Below the pieces are notes generated by a model. That model searched no databases. It worked only from the letters and a program-made list of their open reading frames with translations, and had not been told where the DNA came from. A stretch of 10,495 nucleotides of DNA from JBAWZR01 sp037142915 (GTDB lineage: Bacteria; Patescibacteriota; Minisyncoccia; Moranbacterales; UBA1568): positions 1 to 10,495 of the forward strand of contig JBAWZR010000038.1 of NCBI GenBank assembly GCA_037142915.1, in the 5' to 3' direction. This document shows, in pieces, positions 5,650 to 10,495 of the stretch. How positions within the stretch are numbered: position 1 is the stretch's first letter; every line of letters begins with the position of its first letter. A program made the position numbers and the translations under genes.

Positions 5650-6470
5650 AACTTCGGTATCTTATTCCTCAAAAGTTTCTTCTTCGTTTTCTTCAGTTCT
5701 TTGATATGTTTCTCCGGTAACAAATTCTCAGGCGTCACTCCGCCGATATCCTTGATAGTCTGCCTCACTTTCCCGCCGACCATAAAGTGTGTCCGTTTCG
5801 CATTCTCCTCACCTCGTACATGATCGTTCTTCAACTTTTCATCAGTCTGCGTGATGCGAAACAAGTTTGCCGCCAACTCGGTGGCTCCCGCCCGATCAAG
5901 CAACTCTCCTTTTTTGATGCCTTTCATGTTTTCAATTTCCGCCAGTGGCATTCCGTACAATCCGCGATAGCCGGCATCGTTGAACGAACCGAACTGTTTG
6001 ACGCCCGATTTTTTGGCGGTCTGAAAAAGCTTTTTGTTATACTCCGAAACTTCTTTCCTGATAAACAATCGCTTTTCATCATCCGACAATTGTCCGAATA
6101 TTTCCTGTCTTCTCGTTTGAATAGCGAAGTATGTTTGCGCCAAAGCAATCTCCTGTTTATTCGAATCACCATTCTGTGCAACCAGATAACAAGCGTAACG
6201 ATCCAATTTCCAGTCCCGTATTTCTCGCACCGTGTTTGAGCCGATATCAACCATTTTACCCGAACGGGTAAAATGGTTATCCACCAACTGACCACTGTTC
6301 ACACAAGCCCGCGCCGCTCTACTAATAGTGTCTTCAAATTTTTGCCATTTTATATACCCTAAAAGAGACATCAACTCCCGTGCTTGCCAATATTCAACGC
6401 CATTCTCATCGACTTTTTTGATATTCTCAAAATCTTTATTGAGAGACTGTGTAGTCTTTTTTTGATTCAT
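5646..6470 (-). CDS. dinD: DNA-damage-inducible protein D (DinD) homologue
   Basis: From ATG 6470 the protein has 274 residues, the length I recall for E. coli DinD, and it can be aligned to that protein by eye along its whole length. Shared blocks include YWQARELMSLLGY (28-40, BRO-N-like N-terminal region), RYACYLVAQNGD (91-102), QTYFAIQTRRQE (112-123), DEKRLFIRKE (131-140), GYRGLYG (168-174), TELAANLFRITQTDEKLK (197-214) and THFMVGGKVRQTI (227-239). E. coli dinD belongs to the SOS regulon and has been reported to influence RecA function; the activity of this homologue is unknown. ATG 6485 would add five residues, but only 6470 has a weak GAGAAG ahead of it and gives the family length. I found no LexA box. 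It is the main cargo of the unit between the rlmN-end repeats. Confidence 0.92.
   Translation of the reverse strand: MNQKKTTQSLNKDFENIKKVDENGVEYWQARELMSLLGYIKWQKFEDTISRAARACVNSGQLVDNHFTRSGKMVDIGSNTVREIRDWKLDRYACYLVAQNGDSNKQEIALAQTYFAIQTRRQEIFGQLSDDEKRLFIRKEVSEYNKKLFQTAKKSGVKQFGSFNDAGYRGLYGMPLAEIENMKGIKKGELLDRAGATELAANLFRITQTDEKLKNDHVRGEENAKRTHFMVGGKVRQTIKDIGGVTPENLLPEKHIKELKKTKKKLLRNKIPKL
6249..6278. repeat. Perfect 30-base inverted repeat inside dinD
   Basis: AACCATTTTACCCG (6249-6262) and CGGGTAAAATGGTT (6265-6278) are exact reverse complements separated by AA. It encodes DinD residues 65-74, in a variable part between the conserved HF and MV residues, and adds no extra residues relative to E. 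coli DinD by my alignment. It would form a strong hairpin in mRNA or single-stranded DNA. Confidence 0.9.
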
Positions 6471-6519
6471 ACGATTACTTCTCATTCATTTCAACCGAGG
6501 AACAGATTAATCCGCCTTT

Positions 6520-6528
6520 ATTTTACCA
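6520..6528 (-). promoter_or_regulatory. Extended -10 promoter inside the cassette, upstream of dinD
   Basis: Minus-strand TGG-TAAAAT (6528 to 6520) lies between the rlmN stop codon and dinD. There is no good -35 at the expected distance. Transcription would start near 6513, giving a leader of about 43 bases to ATG 6470. The cassette therefore carries its own candidate promoter. Confidence 0.45.
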
Positions 6529-6552
6529 CGGAAAACTCACCGAGAACCACGC

Positions 6553-7653
6553 CTATTCCCCCTTCGTCACCAACTGCCCGCAGGCGGCGGCGATATCATC
6601 ACCCATCGTTCGACGCTTGGTGACCGTCACACCCTTGGCTTCGAGACGACTTTGAAAATTTTGTACCCGCTCTTCCACGCTCTTTCGGTATTCGCTCGCG
6701 GTTATGCTTGCCCCGCGGTCCGATACTTCGGGCTTTGCGGGGTTGTACGGGATGAGATTGATTCGCACCTTGCCCACCCGATTGGCAAAATTCGCCAAGA
6801 GGTCGGCGGCTTCCGGTGTGTCGTTCACACCTTCGAGCATAATGTATTCAAAGGTCACATGGCGTCGGCGAGTATCAAACTTCTCAAAATATGCCTGCGC
6901 CCACTCGGCCAACTTCTCGAGAAAATCCGGATACGAGGTCGGCATAATCTCCTGTCGCAATTTCGGGTCGGCGCTATGGAGCGAGACGGCCAAGCGCACC
7001 GGTGGCCACAGTGGATCATTCAACAACTTGTACAACATAGGCACGAGCCCGACCGTCGAGACGACCAACCGCGTCGGCCCCATCTCGGTCTGCGCCAATA
7101 ATTCCCGCAACGCCTCACGCACATTCTCATAATTATTCAGCGGCTCCCCCATCCCCATAAACACGATATTGGTAATGTGTTGCGAAAAGTCAGGATGTTC
7201 GGCGAGAAACAGCTTCCAAAAACGATACTGGTCGACGATTTCATCGCTCGTCAGATTACGGATGAGACCCATCTTGCCAGTCGCGCAAAAAGTACACCCC
7301 ATAGCACACCCGACCTGCGACGACACACAGACACTCCAGTGTCCACGGGCATTCTTCATTAATACTGTTTCAAATCTGTCACCCCGAAAATCCCGACTCG
7401 TCGGGACTCGAGGCAAGCTTACACCCTTCACGACCGCTTTATAGGTAGCTCCGTCTTTACTTTTTAACACCACCACTTCCGCTATACTCAACCAAGGAAC
7501 TTTTTGCGTCAATACTTCACGCATGCTGGGTGCCAGAGTTGAGACTTCATTCCAACTCTTCCAATCAGCAAAAAACAAGGCGCTTTCCGCCTGTTTGAGC
7601 CGAAATTTCGGCATATCTTTCAAGAGTTGTTCCAGCTGTTCGTGTCGATTCAT
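6553..7653 (-). CDS. rlmN: Dual-specificity 23S rRNA (A2503-C2)/tRNA (A37-C2) methyltransferase RlmN
   Basis: A radical SAM enzyme that methylates C2 of A2503 in 23S rRNA and A37 in some tRNAs. The 366-residue protein has the radical SAM motif CAMGCTFC (Cys116, Cys120, Cys123). It also has both catalytic cysteines of the family: Cys109 in SVCVSSQVG and the methyl-carrying Cys358 in DDIAAACGQL. FMGMGEPLNNYENV, VVSTVGLVP, LAVSLHSAD, EYIMLEGVND and INLIPYNP are standard. Residues 79-91 (SLPRVPTSRDFRG) look like an extra segment and coincide with a palindromic repeat in the DNA. The last 13 codons and stop region form the direct repeat found again before capA. The start is fixed by the family N-terminus and by a promoter ending 9 bases upstream, implying an almost leaderless mRNA. 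Confidence 0.97.
   Translation of the reverse strand: MNRHEQLEQLLKDMPKFRLKQAESALFFADWKSWNEVSTLAPSMREVLTQKVPWLSIAEVVVLKSKDGATYKAVVKGVSLPRVPTSRDFRGDRFETVLMKNARGHWSVCVSSQVGCAMGCTFCATGKMGLIRNLTSDEIVDQYRFWKLFLAEHPDFSQHITNIVFMGMGEPLNNYENVREALRELLAQTEMGPTRLVVSTVGLVPMLYKLLNDPLWPPVRLAVSLHSADPKLRQEIMPTSYPDFLEKLAEWAQAYFEKFDTRRRHVTFEYIMLEGVNDTPEAADLLANFANRVGKVRINLIPYNPAKPEVSDRGASITASEYRKSVEERVQNFQSRLEAKGVTVTKRRTMGDDIAAACGQLVTKGE
6555..6596 (-). repeat. Direct repeat 1: the 3' end of intact rlmN
   Basis: This is the rlmN copy of the 42-base repeat, 40/42 identical to 5285-5326. It covers the codons for IAAACGQLVTKGE and the first base of the stop codon. Sequence identity ends at 6596/5326 on the rlmN side and at the stop codon on the other, so the repeat coincides with the gene terminus. 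Confidence 0.9.
7382..7418. repeat. REP-like palindromic element inserted in frame in rlmN
   Basis: Thirty-seven bases match 10216-10252 in nrdG at 32 positions, in the same plus-strand orientation. The core is TCCCGAC-TC-GTCGGGA (7391-7406), with 7-base arms and a 2-base loop, followed by a CTCGAGGCAAGC tail. In rlmN it is read on the minus strand as SLPRVPTSRDFRG (residues 79-91), without a stop codon or frame change. Confidence 0.8.
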
Positions 7654-7662
7654 AGTGTTTTC

Positions 7663-7690
7663 AGTATACAGGGTTGCACAGATAATTCAA
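7663..7690 (-). promoter_or_regulatory. Promoter of rlmN, predicted leaderless transcript
   Basis: Minus-strand TTGAAT (7690-7685), a 16-base spacer, then TATACT (7668-7663). Only 9 bases separate the -10 box from the rlmN ATG at 7653, so the transcript would begin within about 1-4 bases of the start codon. Confidence 0.6.
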
Positions 7691-7713
7691 TTCTCCTCTT
7701 CGCTGAGCCATAC

Positions 7714-7741
7714 TTGCAGAGTTTTACAAGAGGACTATAAT
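7714..7741 (+). promoter_or_regulatory. Promoter of nrdD-nrdG
   Basis: TTGCAG (7714-7719), a 16-base spacer and a perfect TATAAT (7736-7741). Transcription would begin near 7748, immediately before the NrdR-type box at 7753. The leader to ATG 7867 would be about 120 bases. Confidence 0.65.
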
Positions 7742-7752
7742 AAGAAGCGAAA

Positions 7753-7768
7753 CCACTCTATATTGTGT
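7753..7768 (+). promoter_or_regulatory. NrdR box next to the nrdD promoter
   Basis: CCACTCTATATTGTGT matches 14 of 16 positions of the NrdR consensus ACACWATATATWGTGT. It begins 12 bases after the -10 box, over the predicted transcription start, where binding of the dATP/ATP-sensing repressor would block initiation. NrdR boxes usually occur in pairs; a weaker partner is noted at 7795-7810. Confidence 0.65.
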
Positions 7769-7794
7769 TTTCCTCTTATTTTTTACCACAAGAC

Positions 7795-7810
7795 ACACAT
7801 TATCTCTTGA
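7795..7810 (+). promoter_or_regulatory. Possible second, weak NrdR box
   Basis: ACACATTATCTCTTGA matches 11 of 16 consensus positions, mainly in the left half. It lies 42 bases (about four helical turns) after the first box, so both would face the same side of the DNA. On its own this match would not be convincing. Confidence 0.3.
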
Positions 7811-7866
7811 CACCAAAACCAATGTTTGCAGGGGGTTTATCTGCCAAAAGTAAAACACATACAGTT

Positions 7867-10089
7867 ATGTCAAAAACCGTCAGCTCGTCACGCGCCGCAT
7901 CATCCACCGCTCCAATCTCCCTCAAACATCTCGTCAAACGCGATGGTCGCAAGGTCATCTTCAAAATGGATAAGATCGCCCGCGCCGTCGGCAAGGCTTT
8001 CGAAGTGACCGGCGAAGGCACATCCAAAGACGCTGAACGGGTCGGGAAAAAAGTATTCGCACTCCTCGAGAAACAAGCTCGCGCCTATCACAAATCTACC
8101 CACAAAAATTTCATCCCGACCATCGAAGATGTGCAAGATTGTGTCGAGAAAGTCCTGATGATCCTCGATTTCGAGGAAACTGCCAAAGCCTATATCCTCT
8201 ACCGCGAACAGCGTCGCCAAAACCGCGAAGCCGAAACTGCGTTCGATTCCGCCGTCTCGCTCGTCGACAAATACCTCGGCAATCTCGACTGGGTAGTGAA
8301 GGAGAATGCCAATATGGCTTACTCCCTCCAAGGATTGAACAACTATATCTGCTCCGCCATCAGCACTAAGTATTGGATGAACCGCATTTATCCAGCCGCC
8401 ATCCGCGAAGCCCACGAGTCCGGCGATTTACACATCCACGATTTGCAACTCATCGCGGCATATTGCTGCGGTTGGGATTTGCAAGACTTACTCCGTCGAG
8501 GCTTCACGGGTGTCCCGGGCAAAGTCGCCTGCAAACCCGCCAAACACTTGGGCGCCATCCTCGGGCAAATGGTTAATTTCATTTATACATTACAAGGTGA
8601 AGTGGCTGGTGCACAGGCCTTCTCGAGTTTTGATACCCTGCTCGCACCATTCGTCCGTTACGACAAATTGAGTTACGAACGAGTCAAACAGGAAATCCAA
8701 TCCTTCGTGTTCAATATGAATGTCGCGACGCGGGTCGGATTTCAGACACCGTTCTCCAATATCACGATGGACATCAATCCGCCTGCCCTACTCGCGCAGG
8801 AACACGTCATCATCGGAGGTGAACCACAAGCCGAAACCTACGCTGACTTCCCCAAGGAAATGGCGATGATCAACCGTGCCTTCGCCGAAGTGATGACCGA
8901 GGGTGATGCCTCCGGACGCATCTTCACTTTCCCAATCCCCACCTACAATATCACCAAGGATTTCGATTGGGATGACAAGAGTTTCGATCCGGTGTGGGAA
9001 ATGACGATCAAATACGGCATCCCCTACTTCGCCAACTTCGTCAATTCCGATATGCATCCTGATGACGCTCGGAGTATGTGTTGTCGATTGCGTCTCGACA
9101 ATCGTGAACTCCGCAAGCGTGGTGGCGGCCTCTTCGGTGCCAACCCACTCACCGGCTCCATCGGCGTGGTGACCATCAACCTGCCTCGACTCGGCTATCT
9201 CGCCAAGACAGAGAAAGAATTCTTCACCCGACTCGATCACCAGATGGATCTCGCCAAGAACAGCCTCGAACTCAAGCGCTCCGTGGTCGACCGCCTCACC
9301 GAAGCCGGCCTCTATCCCTACACCAAATTTTATCTTGCCTCTATCAAAGAACGCTTCGGCACCTATTGGAAAAATCATTTCTCCACTATCGGACTCATCG
9401 GCACCAACGAAGCCGTCCAAAACCTCTTCGGGGCCGACACGACGATCACCACGCCCAAAGGTCACGCCTTCGCTCAAAAGACCCTCAACCATATGCGCAA
9501 ACGGTTGGAGCGATACCAAAAAGAAACCGGCAATCTCTACAACCTCGAGGCCACACCAGCCGAAGGCACTGCCTATCGCCTCGCCCTCCTCGACAAGAAA
9601 CACTATCCCGCCATCATCGTCGCCAACGAAGGCAGTGTCAACGAGACGCAGACCGCGCCCTACTACACCAATTCCTCGCATATCCCCGTCGGGCACACCA
9701 ATGATATCTTCGAAGCACTCAACCTCCAAGACGACCTCCAGACGCTCTACACGGGCGGCACGGTACTCCACGGCTTCCTCGGCGAGCGCATCAATACCAT
9801 CAATACCGCCAAACAACTCGTCCGGCGTATCTCAGAGAAATATCGCCTCCCCTACTTCACACTCACTCCAACTTTCAGCATCTGTGCCGAGCATGGCTAC
9901 CTCACGGGCGAGCAATCCGAGTGTCCGCACTGTGGTCGCGCGGCCGAGGTCTACTCTCGCGTCGTCGGCTATATCCGCCCCGTCGCTCAGTGGAACAATG
10001 GCAAACACGCCGAGTACGATGACCGCAACGAATACCACGCCGCAACGTCACTCGCTTCAAAGCACGCCGTGACAGTGAAAAAGAAATAA
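7867..10089 (+). CDS. nrdD: Anaerobic (class III) ribonucleoside-triphosphate reductase, catalytic subunit
   Basis: Reduces ribonucleotides to deoxyribonucleotides with a glycyl radical and works without oxygen. From ATG 7867 the protein has 740 residues. An ATP-cone allosteric domain spans about 17-110 (VKRDGRKVIFKMDKIARAVG). The glycyl-radical enzyme barrel follows, with GDLHIHDL and AYCCG (Cys200-201), SMCCRLRLD (Cys405-406, candidate thiyl-radical site), GSIGVVTINLPRLGY and ATPAEGTAYRLA. A C-terminal metal-binding site has Cys673-x2-His676 and Cys686-x2-Cys689. The radical-bearing Gly701 lies in RVVGYIRP, followed by QWNNGK and a tail of about 25 residues. The frame is open back to a GTG at 7765 and has another ATG at 7822, but NrdR-type boxes occupy 7753-7810. 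None of the starts has a good ribosome site, so 7867 is a judgement. The nrdG start follows after five bases. Confidence 0.95.
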   Translation: MSKTVSSSRAASSTAPISLKHLVKRDGRKVIFKMDKIARAVGKAFEVTGEGTSKDAERVGKKVFALLEKQARAYHKSTHKNFIPTIEDVQDCVEKVLMILDFEETAKAYILYREQRRQNREAETAFDSAVSLVDKYLGNLDWVVKENANMAYSLQGLNNYICSAISTKYWMNRIYPAAIREAHESGDLHIHDLQLIAAYCCGWDLQDLLRRGFTGVPGKVACKPAKHLGAILGQMVNFIYTLQGEVAGAQAFSSFDTLLAPFVRYDKLSYERVKQEIQSFVFNMNVATRVGFQTPFSNITMDINPPALLAQEHVIIGGEPQAETYADFPKEMAMINRAFAEVMTEGDASGRIFTFPIPTYNITKDFDWDDKSFDPVWEMTIKYGIPYFANFVNSDMHPDDARSMCCRLRLDNRELRKRGGGLFGANPLTGSIGVVTINLPRLGYLAKTEKEFFTRLDHQMDLAKNSLELKRSVVDRLTEAGLYPYTKFYLASIKERFGTYWKNHFSTIGLIGTNEAVQNLFGADTTITTPKGHAFAQKTLNHMRKRLERYQKETGNLYNLEATPAEGTAYRLALLDKKHYPAIIVANEGSVNETQTAPYYTNSSHIPVGHTNDIFEALNLQDDLQTLYTGGTVLHGFLGERINTINTAKQLVRRISEKYRLPYFTLTPTFSICAEHGYLTGEQSECPHCGRAAEVYSRVVGYIRPVAQWNNGKHAEYDDRNEYHAATSLASKHAVTVKKK

Positions 10090-10094
10090 TAGCT

Positions 10095-10495
10095 ATGCGG
10101 ATCGCCGGGTATGAACCCCTCACCCTCATCGACTATCCCGATCACTTGGCGACCGTCGTCTTCACGCCAGGGTGTGCTTTGCGCTGCCCGTACTGCCACA
10201 ATCCCGAGCTCATCTCCCCGCAAATCCCGACCAGTCGGGACGCGGGGCAAGCCTCGCAAAACTTCGTCGCGGGGCAAGCGGCCTCTGACCCTAATTACTT
10301 CACGCAAAATAGAGAGCGGGAGTTCTTTGATTTTCTCAAACAACGAACAGGCATCCTTGATGGCGTCGTGATCACTGGCGGCGAACCAACCCTCCACCCC
10401 GACCTGCTCGAGTTCATCCAGAAAGTAAAAGATATGGGATTTCTCGTGAAGCTCGACACGAATGGGATTTTTCCTGACATCGTGCAAAAAATTCT
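10095..10495 (+). CDS. nrdG: Anaerobic ribonucleotide reductase activating protein NrdG, 3' end beyond window
   Basis: A radical SAM activase that generates the glycyl radical on NrdD. The frame from ATG 10095 stays open to the window end, giving 133 codons. Features are MRIAGYEPLTLIDYPDHLAT, the radical SAM motif CALRCPYC (Cys27, Cys31, Cys34) followed by HNPELI, and DGVVITGGEPTLHPDL with the GGEP SAM-binding motif. The LIDYPD...GCxxxCPYCHN pattern is that of the NrdG subgroup seen beside ATP-cone NrdD. About 27 extra residues (41-67, SPQIPTSRDAGQA onward) separate HNPELI from the helix REREFFDFLKQR. They are encoded by the palindromic repeat at 10216-10252 plus a tandem copy of its tail. 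The gap to nrdD is five bases, so they form one operon. Confidence 0.93.
   Translation, partial: MRIAGYEPLTLIDYPDHLATVVFTPGCALRCPYCHNPELISPQIPTSRDAGQASQNFVAGQAASDPNYFTQNREREFFDFLKQRTGILDGVVITGGEPTLHPDLLEFIQKVKDMGFLVKLDTNGIFPDIVQKI
10216..10252. repeat. REP-like palindromic element inserted in frame in nrdG
   Basis: Thirty-seven bases match 7382-7418 at 32 positions. The core is TCCCGAC-CA-GTCGGGA (10225-10240) and the tail is CGCGGGGCAAGC. It is translated as SPQIPTSRDAGQA, so the palindrome gives Pro-Thr-Ser-Arg-Asp, exactly as in rlmN, although nrdG lies on the opposite strand. Confidence 0.8.
10241..10279. repeat. Tandem copy of the repeat tail within nrdG
   Basis: CGCGGGGCAAGC occurs at 10241-10252 and again at 10268-10279, 27 bases (nine codons) apart. 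It reads AGQA both times. The spacing keeps the nrdG frame and lengthens the inserted segment. Confidence 0.75.

Larger units (their letters stand above)
5327..6554. mobile_element. Putative inserted cassette between two copies of the rlmN 3' end
   Basis: The stretch is bounded by the direct repeats 5285-5326 and 6555-6596, so the repeating unit is 1,270 bases. It carries a promoter (6520-6528), dinD and a short ORF, all in the rlmN direction. It is visibly A+T-richer than the flanks: 22 G/C in bases 6061-6120 against 30 in bases 9661-9720 of nrdD (hand counts). No integrase, transposase or terminal inverted repeats are visible, so any mobilising enzyme would act in trans. Alternatives are a past segmental duplication with deletion, or gene acquisition by homologous recombination. 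Confidence 0.5.

Noticed and set aside
5331..6470. dinD and the downstream frame as one gene read through TGA (recoded code 25)
   Set aside because: All other genes in the window end normally with TGA as a stop, and DinD has its usual length without the extension. The shared frame is a one-in-three coincidence.
6470..6552. LexA/SOS box upstream of dinD
   Set aside because: I looked for CTGT-N8-ACAG and GAAC-N4-GTTC patterns and found only isolated half-sites.
7807..7835. TTGACA at 7807-7812 as a -35 box for nrdD
   Set aside because: The bases 16-18 positions downstream are GCAGGGGG, which cannot serve as a -10 box.
7765..7866. N-terminal extension of nrdD from GTG 7765 or ATG 7822
   Set aside because: The extension overlaps the NrdR-type boxes and has no ribosome site, and its residues do not resemble the ATP-cone N-terminus. 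The ATG at 7822 remains possible.
8788..9816. Long minus-strand open frame of 342 codons opposite nrdD
   Set aside because: It is antisense to the conserved core of nrdD, and its Gly/Glu/Val-rich translation is typical of a shadow of G+C-rich codons. It has no recognisable motif.
1..10495. tRNA, rRNA, riboswitch or CRISPR array
   Set aside because: No cloverleaf, conserved rRNA segment, regularly spaced repeat array or recognisable riboswitch core was seen on either strand.

Overview
The window reads as ordinary bacterial coding DNA under the standard code: every recognisable gene is full length with TGA acting as a stop. It most resembles a Candidate Phyla Radiation (Patescibacteria-like) genome. 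The hints are compact spacing, mostly weak Shine-Dalgarno sequences, a short MiaB, small proteins without recognisable relatives, and conserved enzymes that carry an in-frame palindromic repeat. This placement is inference; the window contains no phylogenetic marker such as 16S rRNA. An oxygen-independent (class III) ribonucleotide reductase points to an anaerobic or facultative lifestyle.

Layout: everything from 1 to 7653 is on the minus strand. In transcription order it runs: rlmN (7653-6553), a dinD homologue (6470-5646), a short unknown ORF (about 5618-5331), a CapA-family gene (5277-4237), an unknown Cys-rich protein (4077-3616), queH (3534-2989), rarA (2891-1674), miaB (1669-485), and the first 143 codons of a membrane-anchored lysozyme-like protein (430 to beyond position 1). 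A divergent intergenic region (7654-7866) separates this from plus-strand nrdD (7867-10089) and the start of nrdG (10095 onward, cut by the window end). Two genes are open at the window edges: the one at 1-430 and nrdG.

Functions group as follows. rlmN (rRNA/tRNA m2A), miaB (tRNA ms2i6A) and queH (last step of queuosine synthesis) are RNA-modification enzymes. rarA is a replication-fork maintenance ATPase, co-transcribed with miaB. nrdD and nrdG make deoxynucleotides anaerobically and sit behind a good promoter with a NrdR-type box next to it. CapA and the lysozyme-like protein look like cell-envelope proteins.

The most unusual feature is at the 3' end of rlmN. A 42-bp stretch encoding the RlmN C-terminus, including its catalytic Cys motif and stop region, occurs again (40/42 identical) 1,270 bp away, directly in front of capA. 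Between the copies lies an A+T-richer unit with its own promoter, dinD and a short ORF. A third, decayed copy (14 identical bases in a row, 21/26 overall) follows capA. This looks like repeated insertion at the rlmN 3' end, comparable to elements that insert at the 3' ends of tRNA genes or of rlmH. A second unusual feature is a REP-like palindrome inserted in frame in both rlmN and nrdG, where it reads as Pro-Thr-Ser-Arg-Asp in both proteins.

No tRNA, rRNA, CRISPR array, complete transposon, riboswitch or recombinase gene is visible. No gene-free stretch exceeds 300 bases.
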